Origin: Superficieibacter sp. HKU1
GTDB lineage: Bacteria > Pseudomonadota > Gammaproteobacteria > Enterobacterales > Enterobacteriaceae
DNA length: 64,000 nt
Assembly (NCBI RefSeq): GCF_029319185.1
Contig: NZ_CP119754.1
Coordinates: 372,001 to 436,000 of the forward strand
Direction: 5' to 3'
Below the pieces are notes generated by a model. That model was not told where the DNA came from. It made no database searches and saw only the letters and a list, made by a program, of their open reading frames with translations. Position numbers and translations under genes: made by a program. Below, in pieces: positions 25,887 through 34,065 of the stretch. Each line of letters opens with the position of its first letter. Position 1 is the first letter of the stretch.

Positions 25887-28334
25887 ATGAATGCACCTTT
25901 TACTTATGCCTCCCCCACGCACAGCATTGAGGCATTGAAGCATTCCATTGCCTATAAGCTTATGTTCACTATTGGGAAGGACCCTGCTATTGCCAACAAG
26001 CACGACTGGCTTAACGCCACGTTGTTTGCCGTACGCGACCGGCTGGTGGAGCGCTGGCTGCGCTCCAACCGGGCGCAGCTTTCCCAGGAAACGCGTCAGG
26101 TTTATTACCTGTCGATGGAGTTTTTGATTGGGCGTACCCTCTCTAACGCGCTGTTATCGCTGGGCGTCTATGACGACGTGAACAATGCGCTGGATGAGAT
26201 GGGGCTTAATCTCGAAGAGCTGATTGACGAAGAGAATGACCCGGGGTTAGGCAACGGTGGCCTCGGACGTCTGGCAGCCTGCTTCCTTGACTCGCTGGCC
26301 ACGCTGGGCCTGCCGGGCCGGGGCTACGGGATCCGGTATGACTACGGCATGTTCAAACAGAACATCGTCGATGGTCGGCAGAAAGAATCGCCGGACTACT
26401 GGCTGGAATACGGCAACCCGTGGGAATTCAAACGCCATAACACGCGCTATAAAGTGCGTTTTGGCGGGCGTATTCAACAGGAAGGCAAAAAAAGCCGCTG
26501 GATAGAAACCGAGGAGATCCTCGCGGTCGCGTACGATCAGATCATTCCCGGCTACGATACCGATGCCACCAACACGCTGCGCCTGTGGAATGCGCAGGCG
26601 AGTAGTGAAATCAACCTCGGTAAATTTAACCAGGGTGATTACTTTGCGGCGGTGGAAGATAAAAACCACTCTGAAAACGTATCGCGCGTTCTGTACCCGG
26701 ACGACTCCACCTATTCCGGGCGCGAACTGCGTCTGCGGCAGGAGTATTTCCTCGTCTCCGCCACTATTCAGGACATTTTAAGCCGTCACCATCAGTTGCA
26801 TAAAACCTATGCCAATCTGGCGGAAAAAACCGCGATTCACCTCAATGATACTCACCCGGTATTGTCGATTCCCGAGCTGATGCGCCTGCTGATCGACGAG
26901 CACAAATTTAGCTGGGATGAAGCGTTTGAGATGACCTGCCAGATCTTCTCTTATACTAACCACACGTTAATGAGCGAAGCGCTGGAAACCTGGCCTGTAG
27001 ACATGCTCGGTAAGATTCTGCCGCGCCATCTGCAGATCATCTTTGAAATCAACGACTATTTCCTGAAAACGGTTCAGGAGCAGTATCCGCAAGATACCGG
27101 TCTACTGAGCCGCGTTTCGATTATTGATGAGTCGAACGGCCGCCGCGTGCGCATGGCGTGGCTGGCAGTGGTGGCGAGCCATAAGGTCAACGGCGTATCG
27201 GAACTGCACTCCAACCTGATGGTCCAGTCGCTGTTTGCCGACTTTGCGACGATCTTCCCGACCCGCTTTACCAACGTAACGAACGGCGTCACGCCGCGTC
27301 GCTGGCTGGCGCTGGCAAACCCGTCGCTCTCCGCCGTGCTGGATGAGAACATTGGCCGTACCTGGCGCACCGATCTCAGCCAGCTTAGCGAACTCGAACA
27401 GCATATTGATTACCCGCTGGTCAATCAGGCGGTACATCAGGCGAAGCTGGAAAATAAAAAACGCCTGGCGGTGCTGATCGCCCAACAGCTTAACGTGGTG
27501 GTCAATCCGCACGCGCTGTTTGATGTGCAGATCAAGCGTATTCACGAGTACAAGCGTCAGCTGATGAATGTGCTGCACGTGATCACCCGCTATAACCGCA
27601 TTAAAGACGATCCGTCGGCGGAGTGGGTGCCGCGCGTCAACATCTTCGCCGGTAAAGCCGCCTCGGCCTACTATATGGCAAAGCATATTATCCACTTGAT
27701 CAACGATGTCGCGAAGGTGATCAACAACGATCCACAAATCGGCGACAAGCTGAAAGTGGTGTTTATCCCTAACTACAGCGTCAGCCTGGCGCAGGTGATC
27801 ATTCCGGCGGCAGATCTTTCCGAACAGATCTCGCTGGCGGGCACCGAGGCTTCCGGCACCAGTAATATGAAATTTGCCCTGAACGGTGCGCTGACCATCG
27901 GCACGCTGGACGGTGCGAACGTCGAGATGCTGGAACACGTCGGCGCGGAAAATATCTTTATTTTCGGTAATACCGCAGAAGAGGTCGAAGAACTGCGTCG
28001 GCAGGGCTATAAACCGCGCGACTATTACGAAGAAGATGAGGAGCTGCGTCAGGTGCTGACCCAAATCGCTACCGGCGTGTTCAGTCCTGACGAACCGGGC
28101 CGCTACCGCGATCTGGTCGACTCGCTGATTAACTTCGGCGACCACTATCAGGTGCTGGCGGACTACCGCAGCTATGTGGACTGTCAGGACAAGGTGGATG
28201 ACCTCTACCGTCAGCCAGAAGAGTGGACCAATAAAGCGATGCGCAACATCGCCAATATGGGCTATTTCTCTTCCGACAGGACGATTCAGGAGTATGCGGA
28301 TCAGATTTGGGGGATTACCCCGGTCAGGTTGTAA
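25887..28334 (+). CDS. glgP: Glycogen phosphorylase GlgP
   Basis: PLP-dependent GT35 enzyme releasing glucose-1-phosphate from glycogen; 815 residues, as in E. coli. The PLP lysine is in EASGTSNMKFALNGALTIGT (about residue 660); other hallmarks are NPGLGNGGLGR-type loop DPGLGNGGLGRLAACFLDSL and HLNDTHPVLSIPEL. ATG at 25887 chosen; an adjacent TTG at 25884 is in frame. Last gene of glgBXCAP, closed by a terminator at 28462. Paralogue of malP at 39.1 kb. Confidence 0.97.
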   Translation: MNAPFTYASPTHSIEALKHSIAYKLMFTIGKDPAIANKHDWLNATLFAVRDRLVERWLRSNRAQLSQETRQVYYLSMEFLIGRTLSNALLSLGVYDDVNNALDEMGLNLEELIDEENDPGLGNGGLGRLAACFLDSLATLGLPGRGYGIRYDYGMFKQNIVDGRQKESPDYWLEYGNPWEFKRHNTRYKVRFGGRIQQEGKKSRWIETEEILAVAYDQIIPGYDTDATNTLRLWNAQASSEINLGKFNQGDYFAAVEDKNHSENVSRVLYPDDSTYSGRELRLRQEYFLVSATIQDILSRHHQLHKTYANLAEKTAIHLNDTHPVLSIPELMRLLIDEHKFSWDEAFEMTCQIFSYTNHTLMSEALETWPVDMLGKILPRHLQIIFEINDYFLKTVQEQYPQDTGLLSRVSIIDESNGRRVRMAWLAVVASHKVNGVSELHSNLMVQSLFADFATIFPTRFTNVTNGVTPRRWLALANPSLSAVLDENIGRTWRTDLSQLSELEQHIDYPLVNQAVHQAKLENKKRLAVLIAQQLNVVVNPHALFDVQIKRIHEYKRQLMNVLHVITRYNRIKDDPSAEWVPRVNIFAGKAASAYYMAKHIIHLINDVAKVINNDPQIGDKLKVVFIPNYSVSLAQVIIPAADLSEQISLAGTEASGTSNMKFALNGALTIGTLDGANVEMLEHVGAENIFIFGNTAEEVEELRRQGYKPRDYYEEDEELRQVLTQIATGVFSPDEPGRYRDLVDSLINFGDHYQVLADYRSYVDCQDKVDDLYRQPEEWTNKAMRNIANMGYFSSDRTIQEYADQIWGITPVRL

Positions 28335-28341
28335 GGCTGTC

Positions 28342-28440
28342 ATGCCGGGTGGCGGCTTCGCCTTACCCGGCCTGGGGGATGCAGGATACGGACGTTCTGT
28401 AAGACCTTCGTAGGCCCGGTAAGCGCAGCGCCACCGGGCA
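28342..28440. repeat. BIME: inverted REP pair after glgP
   Basis: REP units at 28342-28374 and 28410-28440 in opposite orientation with cores GGGTGGCGGCTTCGCCTTAC and AAGCGCAGCGCCACCGGGCA. Confidence 0.85.
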
Positions 28441-28461
28441 AATTTACGCAAGTTTTCACCC

Positions 28462-28489
28462 AATCGGGGCCATTTGGCCCCGATTTTTT
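28462..28489 (+). terminator. glg operon terminator
   Basis: AATCGGGGCC (28462-28471) pairs with GGCCCCGATT (28476-28485) around ATTT, followed by a T-run. Confidence 0.92.
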
Positions 28490-28563
28490 ACCTGTAATTC
28501 AGAAAAGTGCCCGATCTGTTTATTTTATAATGTAGCCCTCTGAAAGGACTCAGCAGGAAGAAC

Positions 28564-28638
28564 ATGGAAAAGTTAAAGTCCATAGCCTTATCGGTATGTC
28601 TGGCATTCTCTGGCGCACGTTGTCGCGTTTATCGTTAG
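28564..28638 (+). pseudogene. 24-codon remnant resembling the N-terminus of the next gene
   Basis: A frame of 24 codons opening MEKLKSIALSVCLAFSG, with AGGAAG upstream, then a stop. The gene at 28734 opens MEKLKGQISSLCFAFLG. The shared MEKLK-S-C-AF-G pattern and similar leader suggest a duplicated gene copy that has decayed after the signal-like segment. It could instead be a genuine small membrane peptide. I find no continuation in other frames that clearly matches the downstream protein. Confidence 0.4.
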
Positions 28639-28733
28639 CTTTCAAACGGATAAGATCCAGTCGATAGCTGGATGATCGACGAGTGTCTGTGCGCCATGCA
28701 TGATGCCTCGCTGCAACCAGGGAAAGGATACGC

Positions 28734-29246
28734 ATGGAAAAACTGAAAGGGCAAATCTCCTCATTGTGCTTTGCATTTCTCGGAGTACCGCTACTGGCCT
28801 ATCCCGTTATTCTCTTTATGCTCGCGTTGGGTCTGTTATTAAGTGGCCTGTTGTTACCGTGGTCGGTAATGCACAGGAGGATTAGCGGGCTGGAAATAAC
28901 CCTGACGCTGCTCGCCGATTATTGCGTTATTTTTATATTGATGATGATCGCTGGCTGGCGGATTGCTCGTCGCGCCGCTCCGGCGCAGAAAACGCCGCTC
29001 TGTTGCGGACTGATGCTTACACCAGCCTTGTTATTCCTCATCATCGCGGGAGCTGAGATCTATTTCCGCTCGTTAAACATCTTTGTCGGGGAAAGCCTTC
29101 GCACGCTATATGTGGATATTATCTGGTTTCCGGTCCGGTTTTTATCACTGTTCAGCGATGAAGAGTGGGGCCAACTGGTGGGGCCGCTCAGCGCCCAGTC
29201 AGGCTTTGCGCTGGGATATTATTGGCAGTCGCGCGGAATACCGTAG
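28734..29246 (+). CDS. Unrecognised inner-membrane protein
   Basis: 170 residues, strongly hydrophobic, with about four membrane helices (roughly residues 13-48 as two close segments, 57-77, 88-108) and a less hydrophobic C-terminal third (FVGESLRTLYVDIIWFPVRF onward). A positively charged stretch, WRIARRAAPAQKT, separates helices 3 and 4. ATG at 28734 preceded by GGGAAAGGA. No family recognised. It lies alone between the glg terminator and the repeat-protein gene, in a patch where E. coli has the degenerate yzgL, so it is accessory. Confidence 0.75.
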   Translation: MEKLKGQISSLCFAFLGVPLLAYPVILFMLALGLLLSGLLLPWSVMHRRISGLEITLTLLADYCVIFILMMIAGWRIARRAAPAQKTPLCCGLMLTPALLFLIIAGAEIYFRSLNIFVGESLRTLYVDIIWFPVRFLSLFSDEEWGQLVGPLSAQSGFALGYYWQSRGIP

Positions 29247-29474
29247 ATGACAATGGCGTCCAGGCTAAGAAATAAAATGGAGTCATAGCACAGGATCATA
29301 TGGGATTGCGTTTCGCTTATCCGCTCTACAGGGTGGATATAAGACTTTGATATAAAATAAATTTAGGTAGATGCCTTTATCATCTTGCGCCTCGTTCCGG
29401 TATGGATTCGGAGTATTTTTACGTCATCATGTGGCGCAAAATGGTGTGTTTTTTAACGCACGGAGAAAGGATGC

Positions 29475-29903
29475 ATGAACAGTAAAATAACCTTAGCGAC
29501 GCTTTTATGCTGTGCTCTGATAGCCCCTGCCGTAGCGGATACGCTCAGGGATGCAGATGGTCATTCTATCGGTTCAGTGGAGACGGGATCGGGCGGCGAC
29601 AAAACGTATCGGGATGGCGACGGGCATAGCAAAGGTTCGTCATCAACCAATTCCAGTGGCGAAACGACTTTCCGGGACGAATACGGTCATAGTAAAGGCA
29701 GCGCGCAGACCAATTCTAACGGAGAAACCACGTTTCGCGATGAATATGGGCATACTAAAGGGACCGCGCAAACTAACGCCAATGGTGAAACGACCTACCG
29801 TGATGAGTATGGTCATGTGAAAGGGACGTCAAGAATAGACTCAAGCGGTAAAAAGATCTTCAGAGATGAATACGGTCATGAGGTTGCCAGCCTCGAAAAA
29901 TGA
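29475..29903 (+). CDS. Secreted protein of 21-residue tandem repeats
   Basis: 142 residues. A signal peptide (MNSKITLATLLCCALIAPAVA, cleavage likely after AVA near residue 21) is followed by six units of 21 residues, the last shortened: pattern (F/Y/L)RD-x-x-GH-x-x-G-(4-5 small/polar)-x-G-(E/D)-x-T. The central units are nearly identical (FRDEYGHSKGSAQTNSNGET). The mature protein is very hydrophilic and has no cysteine, so it is probably periplasmic or exported. ATG at 29475 has GGAGAAAGG upstream. The function is unknown; I recognise no named family. Followed by a tandem BIME. Confidence 0.8.
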   Translation: MNSKITLATLLCCALIAPAVADTLRDADGHSIGSVETGSGGDKTYRDGDGHSKGSSSTNSSGETTFRDEYGHSKGSAQTNSNGETTFRDEYGHTKGTAQTNANGETTYRDEYGHVKGTSRIDSSGKKIFRDEYGHEVASLEK

Positions 29904-29950
29904 TCGTCCTGCTGCAAAAAACACATAGGCTGGTCGCATAACGTTGAAAC

Positions 29951-30149
29951 ATGCCGGGTGGCGGCTTCGCCTTACCCGGCCTACGGGATGCAGGATATCG
30001 GCGTCTGTGTGATTTGTAGGCCCGCTAAGCGCAGCGCCACCGGGCATGGGGTAATGCCGGGTGGCAGCTTCGCCTTACCCAGCCTACGGGATGCAGGATA
30101 TCGGCGTCTGTATAGTTTGTAGGCCCGGTAAGCGCAGCGCCACCGGGCA
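29951..30149. repeat. Tandem BIME, two copies of period 103
   Basis: Two near-identical inverted REP pairs, 29951-30046 and 30054-30149, including the same linker (GGGATGCAGGATATCGGCGT). Offset 103 bases. The array lies between the convergent repeat-protein gene and glpD. Confidence 0.88.
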
Positions 30150-30166
30150 CGGGGTGTACCGGTTAA

Positions 30167-31675
30167 TTACGATGCCAGCGACAGCTCACGTTTCGCCGTA
30201 TGCTGGAGCAGCCATTGCGCCACGCGTGATTGCTGGTCGGCATTAAGCCACATACCGAGGCGGGTACGACGCCAGATGGCATCATCGAGACGGCGGACCC
30301 ATTCGTGTTCGACCAGGTAGCGTAATTCCGCCTCATAAAACTCATGACCAAAGTCCTCGCCCAGGTCGGCAATCGAGGTCGCGTCACGAAGAATAATGTC
30401 GCTGTTGCTGCCGTAGGTGCGGGCATAGTGGCGGGCTAGTGATTCGCTGATAAACGGATAACGGCGACGCAGTTTCGCGGCATAATCATCACGATCGCTG
30501 CCAATATCGCCTCCCGGTAACACCGCGTCTTTCGTCCACGCCTGGCCGATGCCTTTATAGTACGGCGTCAATTTCTCCAGCGCGTGCTCCGCCAGCTTGC
30601 GATAGGTGGTCAGCTTACCGCCGAACACGGACAGCAGCGGAGCTTTGCCATCCTCGTCATGCACATCAAGGGTGTAATCGCGGGTAATGGCCTGCGGTGA
30701 ATCTGATTCATCATCGCACAGCGGACGCACGCCAGAGTAAGTCCAGACAATATCCTCACGCGTCAGCTGTTTCTTAAAATGCCCGTTATACACGTTGAGC
30801 AAATAATTAATCTCTTTCTCATCAATGGCGACGCTTTTCGGATCGCCCTGGTATTCCACGTCGGTGGTACCGATGATAGAGAATTCATCCATCCACGGGA
30901 TCACAAAAACAATACGCTTATCTTCGTTTTGCAAAATATAAGCCTGCTTCTGGGTGTGGACACGCGGTACGACAATGTGACTGCCTTTAATTAAGCGGAT
31001 GCCATAAGGCGAGGGCAGGTGCATCCCGTCATCAAAGAACTGCTTCACCCACGGACCGGTCGCGTTCACCAGACCGCGTGCCTGCCAGACATACTTTTTG
31101 CCGCTATCGATATCTTCCGCTTCAACGATCCACAGACCATTTTCCCGGCGCGCAGAGGTGGCGCGGGTGCGGGTTAATACCTTGCCGCCTTTCTGCTCAA
31201 CCATCTGGGCGTTCGCCAGCACCAGCCGCGCATCATCCACCCAGCAGTCAGAATATTCGAATCCGCGCACGATTTCCGGCTTGAGAACCGATTCTGAGCC
31301 AAATCGCAAACTGCTCGAGCCCGGCAGGCTGGTTCGTTTACCCAGATGATCGTACATAAACAATCCGATGCGGATCATCCACGCCGGACGCAGGTGCGGG
31401 CGGTGCGGCAGGCGAAAGCGCATCGGAAAAGCAATATGTGGGGCCATTTTCAGCAGCACTTCACGCTCGGCCAGTGCTTCACTTACCAGGCGGAATTCAT
31501 AGTGTTCCAGATAGCGCAGTCCGCCGTGGATCAGTTTTGAACTGGCAGAAGAGGTGGCGCAGGCCAAATCCTGCCCCTCCAGCATCAGCACGGACAAACC
31601 GCGCCCGGCAGCGTCCGCCGCGATGCCAGCACCGTTGATGCCGCCACCTATCACAATCAGATCTTTGGTTTCCAT
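30167..31675 (-). CDS. glpD: Aerobic glycerol-3-phosphate dehydrogenase GlpD
   Basis: FAD-dependent membrane-associated enzyme that oxidises glycerol-3-phosphate to dihydroxyacetone phosphate and passes electrons to quinone; 502 residues (E. coli 501). The N-terminal dinucleotide fold is DLIVIGGGINGAGIAADAAG, followed by the family SSASSKLIHGGLRYLEHYEF signature, and LLSVFGGKLTTYRKLAEHAL near 350. ATG at 31675 preceded by GAGGTGG. Divergent from glpEGR; the spacer carries GlpR and CRP sites. Confidence 0.97.
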   Translation of the reverse strand: METKDLIVIGGGINGAGIAADAAGRGLSVLMLEGQDLACATSSASSKLIHGGLRYLEHYEFRLVSEALAEREVLLKMAPHIAFPMRFRLPHRPHLRPAWMIRIGLFMYDHLGKRTSLPGSSSLRFGSESVLKPEIVRGFEYSDCWVDDARLVLANAQMVEQKGGKVLTRTRATSARRENGLWIVEAEDIDSGKKYVWQARGLVNATGPWVKQFFDDGMHLPSPYGIRLIKGSHIVVPRVHTQKQAYILQNEDKRIVFVIPWMDEFSIIGTTDVEYQGDPKSVAIDEKEINYLLNVYNGHFKKQLTREDIVWTYSGVRPLCDDESDSPQAITRDYTLDVHDEDGKAPLLSVFGGKLTTYRKLAEHALEKLTPYYKGIGQAWTKDAVLPGGDIGSDRDDYAAKLRRRYPFISESLARHYARTYGSNSDIILRDATSIADLGEDFGHEFYEAELRYLVEHEWVRRLDDAIWRRTRLGMWLNADQQSRVAQWLLQHTAKRELSLAS

Positions 31676-31691
31676 GCTGCCACCTCGTTAC

Positions 31692-31728
31692 TTTCGTTAA
31701 AGCGCATAAATGTTCGATATCGCTCATG
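31692..31728 (-). promoter_or_regulatory. GlpR operators at glpD
   Basis: AATGTTCGATATCGCTCATG (31709-31728) matches the GlpR consensus built on TTCG-TA-CG, and TTTCGTTAAAGCGCAT (31692-31707) is a second, weaker copy beside it. Both overlap or follow the predicted glpD start (about 31720). Confidence 0.7.
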
Positions 31729-31731
31729 ATA
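31726..31731 (-). promoter_or_regulatory. glpD promoter -10
   Basis: TATCAT on the minus strand; no good -35 at normal spacing, consistent with dependence on the CRP site about 60 bases upstream of the predicted start. Confidence 0.45.
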
Positions 31732-31773
31732 GCAAGGAATCGCGCTTTTGGTAACATCAAAAAAACAATTTAG

Positions 31774-31789
31774 AGTGATATGCATAACA
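31774..31789 (-). promoter_or_regulatory. CRP site between glpD and glpE
   Basis: TGTTATGCATATCACT on the minus strand fits TGTGA-N6-TCACA at eight of ten bases. Its centre is about 61 bases from the predicted glpD start, and it may also serve glpEGR. Confidence 0.55.
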
Positions 31790-31888
31790 TAATGGCGTTT
31801 ATCTCCCCTGACGACGTAAACTGAGAGAGTGATTGATTCATCTGCCCGTCTGAATGTGGCGGCGAAAAAGGCGTCAGAAAGAGAAACT

Positions 31889-32218
31889 ATGGACCATTTT
31901 GAATGTATTAATGTTGAAGAAGCCCATCAAAAACTGCACCAGGCAAGCGCTGTGCTGGTGGACATCCGCGATCCGCAAAGCTATGCGCTGGGTCATACGC
32001 CGGGCGCATTTCATTTGACTAACGACACCCTTGGCGCGTTTATGCGTGAAACGGACCCTGAAACCCCGGTGATGGTGATGTGTTATCACGGCAACAGCAG
32101 TAAAGGTGCCGCGCAGTATCTTTTGCAACAAGGCTACGACCACGTCTACAGCGTGGACGGTGGCTTTGACGCCTGGCATCGCCATTTCCCGGCGGAAGTG
32201 GAGCGCACGCTGTTTTAG
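31889..32218 (+). CDS. glpE: Thiosulfate sulfurtransferase GlpE (rhodanese)
   Basis: Single-domain rhodanese moving sulfane sulfur from thiosulfate to cyanide or thioredoxin; 109 residues (E. coli 108). Active-site loop CYHGNSSKG with the catalytic cysteine at about 65. The ATG at 31889 is chosen by match to E. coli (MDxFECINV); the upstream extension to 31829 is unlikely. First of glpE-glpG-glpR. Confidence 0.95.
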   Translation: MDHFECINVEEAHQKLHQASAVLVDIRDPQSYALGHTPGAFHLTNDTLGAFMRETDPETPVMVMCYHGNSSKGAAQYLLQQGYDHVYSVDGGFDAWHRHFPAEVERTLF

Positions 32219-32261
32219 CCGTTATACTGTCCCCTTTTGTGTGGAATAAGCGACCGCCAGT

Positions 32262-33092
32262 ATGTTGATGATCACCTCTTTTAGTAACCCGCGCATTGCG
32301 CAGGCGTTTGTGGACTATATGGCGACGCAGGGCGTAGTGCTAACGATCCAGCAGCATACGCAGTGGGATATCTGGCTGGCGGATGAAAGTCAGGCCGCGC
32401 GCGTGCAAACTGAACTGGCGCGGTTTATGGAAAACCCGGCGGATCCGCGTTATCTGGCGGCGAGCTGGCAGTCAGGGCAAACCAACAGCGGTCTTCATTA
32501 CCGCCGTTTTCCGTTCCTCGCCACGCTCAGGGAGAACGCCGGGCCGTTTACGCTCGCCATTCTCGGCGTGACGATACTGATATTTGTGCTGATGAGTATT
32601 ATTGGCGACCAGGCAGTAATGATATGGCTGGCCTGGCCGTACGATCCTTCCCTGAAATTTGACGTCTGGCGCTATTTTACCCACGCCCTGATGCACTTCT
32701 CCGTCCTGCATATTCTCTTTAACCTGCTGTGGTGGTGGTATCTTGGCGGCACGGTAGAAAAGCGTCTGGGCAGCGGCAAGCTGGTCGTCATTACCGTCAT
32801 CAGCGCTCTGTTAAGCGGATTTGTGCAGTATCATGTCAGCGGCCCGTGGTTTGGCGGGTTATCTGGCGTGGTGTATGCCCTGATGGGCTATGCATGGCTG
32901 CGGGGCGAACGCGATCCGCAGAGCGGCGTTTTTTTACCGCGTGGTTTGATAGGCTTTGCTTTAATATGGCTAATTGCCGGCTGGTTTGATCTCTTCGGTA
33001 TGTCGATTGCAAACGGTGCTCACGTGGCCGGGTTGCTGGTAGGGCTGGCGATGGCCTTTGTTGATTCGCATAATGCGCGAAAACGAACATAA
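32262..33092 (+). CDS. glpG: Rhomboid protease GlpG
   Basis: Intramembrane serine protease of the inner membrane, 276 residues as in E. coli. N-terminal cytoplasmic domain (1-90), then six membrane helices. Catalytic serine in GGLSGVVYALMGY (Ser201) and histidine in NGAHVAGLLVGLAM (His254); the L1-loop WRYFTHALMHFS and helix 2 HILFNLLWWW are present. It lies 43 bases after glpE and 17 before glpR, an operon arrangement. Confidence 0.97.
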   Translation: MLMITSFSNPRIAQAFVDYMATQGVVLTIQQHTQWDIWLADESQAARVQTELARFMENPADPRYLAASWQSGQTNSGLHYRRFPFLATLRENAGPFTLAILGVTILIFVLMSIIGDQAVMIWLAWPYDPSLKFDVWRYFTHALMHFSVLHILFNLLWWWYLGGTVEKRLGSGKLVVITVISALLSGFVQYHVSGPWFGGLSGVVYALMGYAWLRGERDPQSGVFLPRGLIGFALIWLIAGWFDLFGMSIANGAHVAGLLVGLAMAFVDSHNARKRT

Positions 33093-33109
33093 TTTTGCAG
33101 GGATTATTC

Positions 33110-33868
33110 ATGAAACAGACACAGCGTCACAGTGCGATTATCGAACTGGTAAAAAAGCAGGGATATGTCAGCACTGAAGAACTGGTGGAGCACTTCTCTG
33201 TCAGCCCGCAGACTATTCGTCGCGATCTCAACGACCTTGCCGATCAGAACCTTATCCTGCGTCACCACGGCGGCGCGGCGCTGCCGTCCAGCTCGGTAAA
33301 TACCTCCTGGCACGATCGTAAGGCCACGCAGACGGCTGAGAAAGAGCGTATCGCTCGCAAAGTCGCTGAACAAATCCCGGACGGCTCAACCCTATTTATC
33401 GATATCGGCACCACGCCGGAAGCGGTGGCGCACGCGCTACTGGAACACAGTAATTTGCGTATTGTCACCAATAATCTGAACGTGGCGAATACGCTGATGG
33501 TAAAGGATGATTTCCGTATCATCCTCGCGGGCGGCGAACTGCGCAGCCGTGACGGTGGAATTATCGGGGAGGCGACCCAGGATTTTATCGCCCAGTTTCG
33601 TCTTGATTTTGGCATCCTCGGCATTAGCGGCATCGACAGCGACGGCTCGCTGCTGGAGTTTGATTACCATGAAGTGCGCACCAAACGCGCAATTATCGAG
33701 AACTCACGCCATGTGATGTTGGTGGTGGATCATTCGAAATTTGGCCGCAATGCGATGGTGAATATGGGCAGCATCAGTATGGTGAATGCGGTTTATACCG
33801 ATATCATGCCGCCCGCGGGCGTGATGCAGGTGATCGCGGAAAACAAAGTCCAGCTGGAGCTGTGCTAA
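33110..33868 (+). CDS. glpR: Glycerol-3-phosphate regulon repressor GlpR
   Basis: DeoR-family repressor, 252 residues from the ATG at 33110 (CAGGGA upstream). The N-terminal helix-turn-helix includes VSTEELVEHFSVSPQTIRRD (about 17-36), and the C-terminal sugar-phosphate domain contains IDIGTTPEAVAHAL and LAGGELRSRDGGIIGE. It should bind the operators at 31692-31728 and release DNA with glycerol-3-phosphate. The gene is intact, unlike E. coli K-12 strains in which glpR is frameshifted. Confidence 0.95.
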   Translation: MKQTQRHSAIIELVKKQGYVSTEELVEHFSVSPQTIRRDLNDLADQNLILRHHGGAALPSSSVNTSWHDRKATQTAEKERIARKVAEQIPDGSTLFIDIGTTPEAVAHALLEHSNLRIVTNNLNVANTLMVKDDFRIILAGGELRSRDGGIIGEATQDFIAQFRLDFGILGISGIDSDGSLLEFDYHEVRTKRAIIENSRHVMLVVDHSKFGRNAMVNMGSISMVNAVYTDIMPPAGVMQVIAENKVQLELC

Positions 33869-33888
33869 GAAATTTTCCTATCCTGCAA

Positions 33889-33922
33889 GATAAATCACGA
33901 TAATAGAGTATCGTGATTTATC
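33889..33922. promoter_or_regulatory. Perfect 14-bp palindrome between glpR and rtcB
   Basis: GATAAATCACGATA (33889-33902) and TATCGTGATTTATC (33909-33922) with a six-base loop. No T-run follows, and the stem is AT-rich. It lies 20 bases after glpR and about 130 bases upstream of the expected rtcB start, where a sigma-54 activator (RtcR) site would be expected; alternatively it ends glpR transcription. Confidence 0.5.
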
Positions 33923-34008
33923 GCAACTCTACGTTCTCTGTAATCGCTGTTTTTTAAAATTACCATAAATTTCATTTAGTTATAAATTTTTATTTTTATC
34001 CTCCCTCT

Positions 34009-34026
34009 TTGGCATCTCAATTGCAA
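34009..34026 (+). promoter_or_regulatory. Sigma-54 promoter of rtcB
   Basis: TTGGCATCTCAATTGCAA carries the invariant GG (34011-34012) and GC (34023-34024) with exactly ten bases between. rtcBA of E. coli is sigma-54 dependent and activated by RtcR, so the promoter survives here although rtcR is missing next door. Confidence 0.8.
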
Positions 34027-34065
34027 TCCAGTAGTCATGTAATAAAGCGAGCAAAAGGAATCCGC

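Larger units (their letters stand above)
28335..28733. other. glgP downstream spacer
   Basis: 399 bases holding, in order, a BIME (28342-28440), the glgP terminator (28462-28489) and a 24-codon reading frame (28564-28638) resembling the start of the next gene. Between 28639 and 28733 I see only the ribosome binding site of the membrane protein gene. Confidence 0.7.

Noticed and set aside
27102..28463. 453-codon minus-strand frame opposite glgP
   Set aside because: Runs antisense to a well-conserved phosphorylase gene and through the BIME; composition is that of a reversed coding frame.
29475..29903. 63-base tandem repeats as a CRISPR array
   Set aside because: The repeats are contiguous, in frame and protein-coding, with no spacers.
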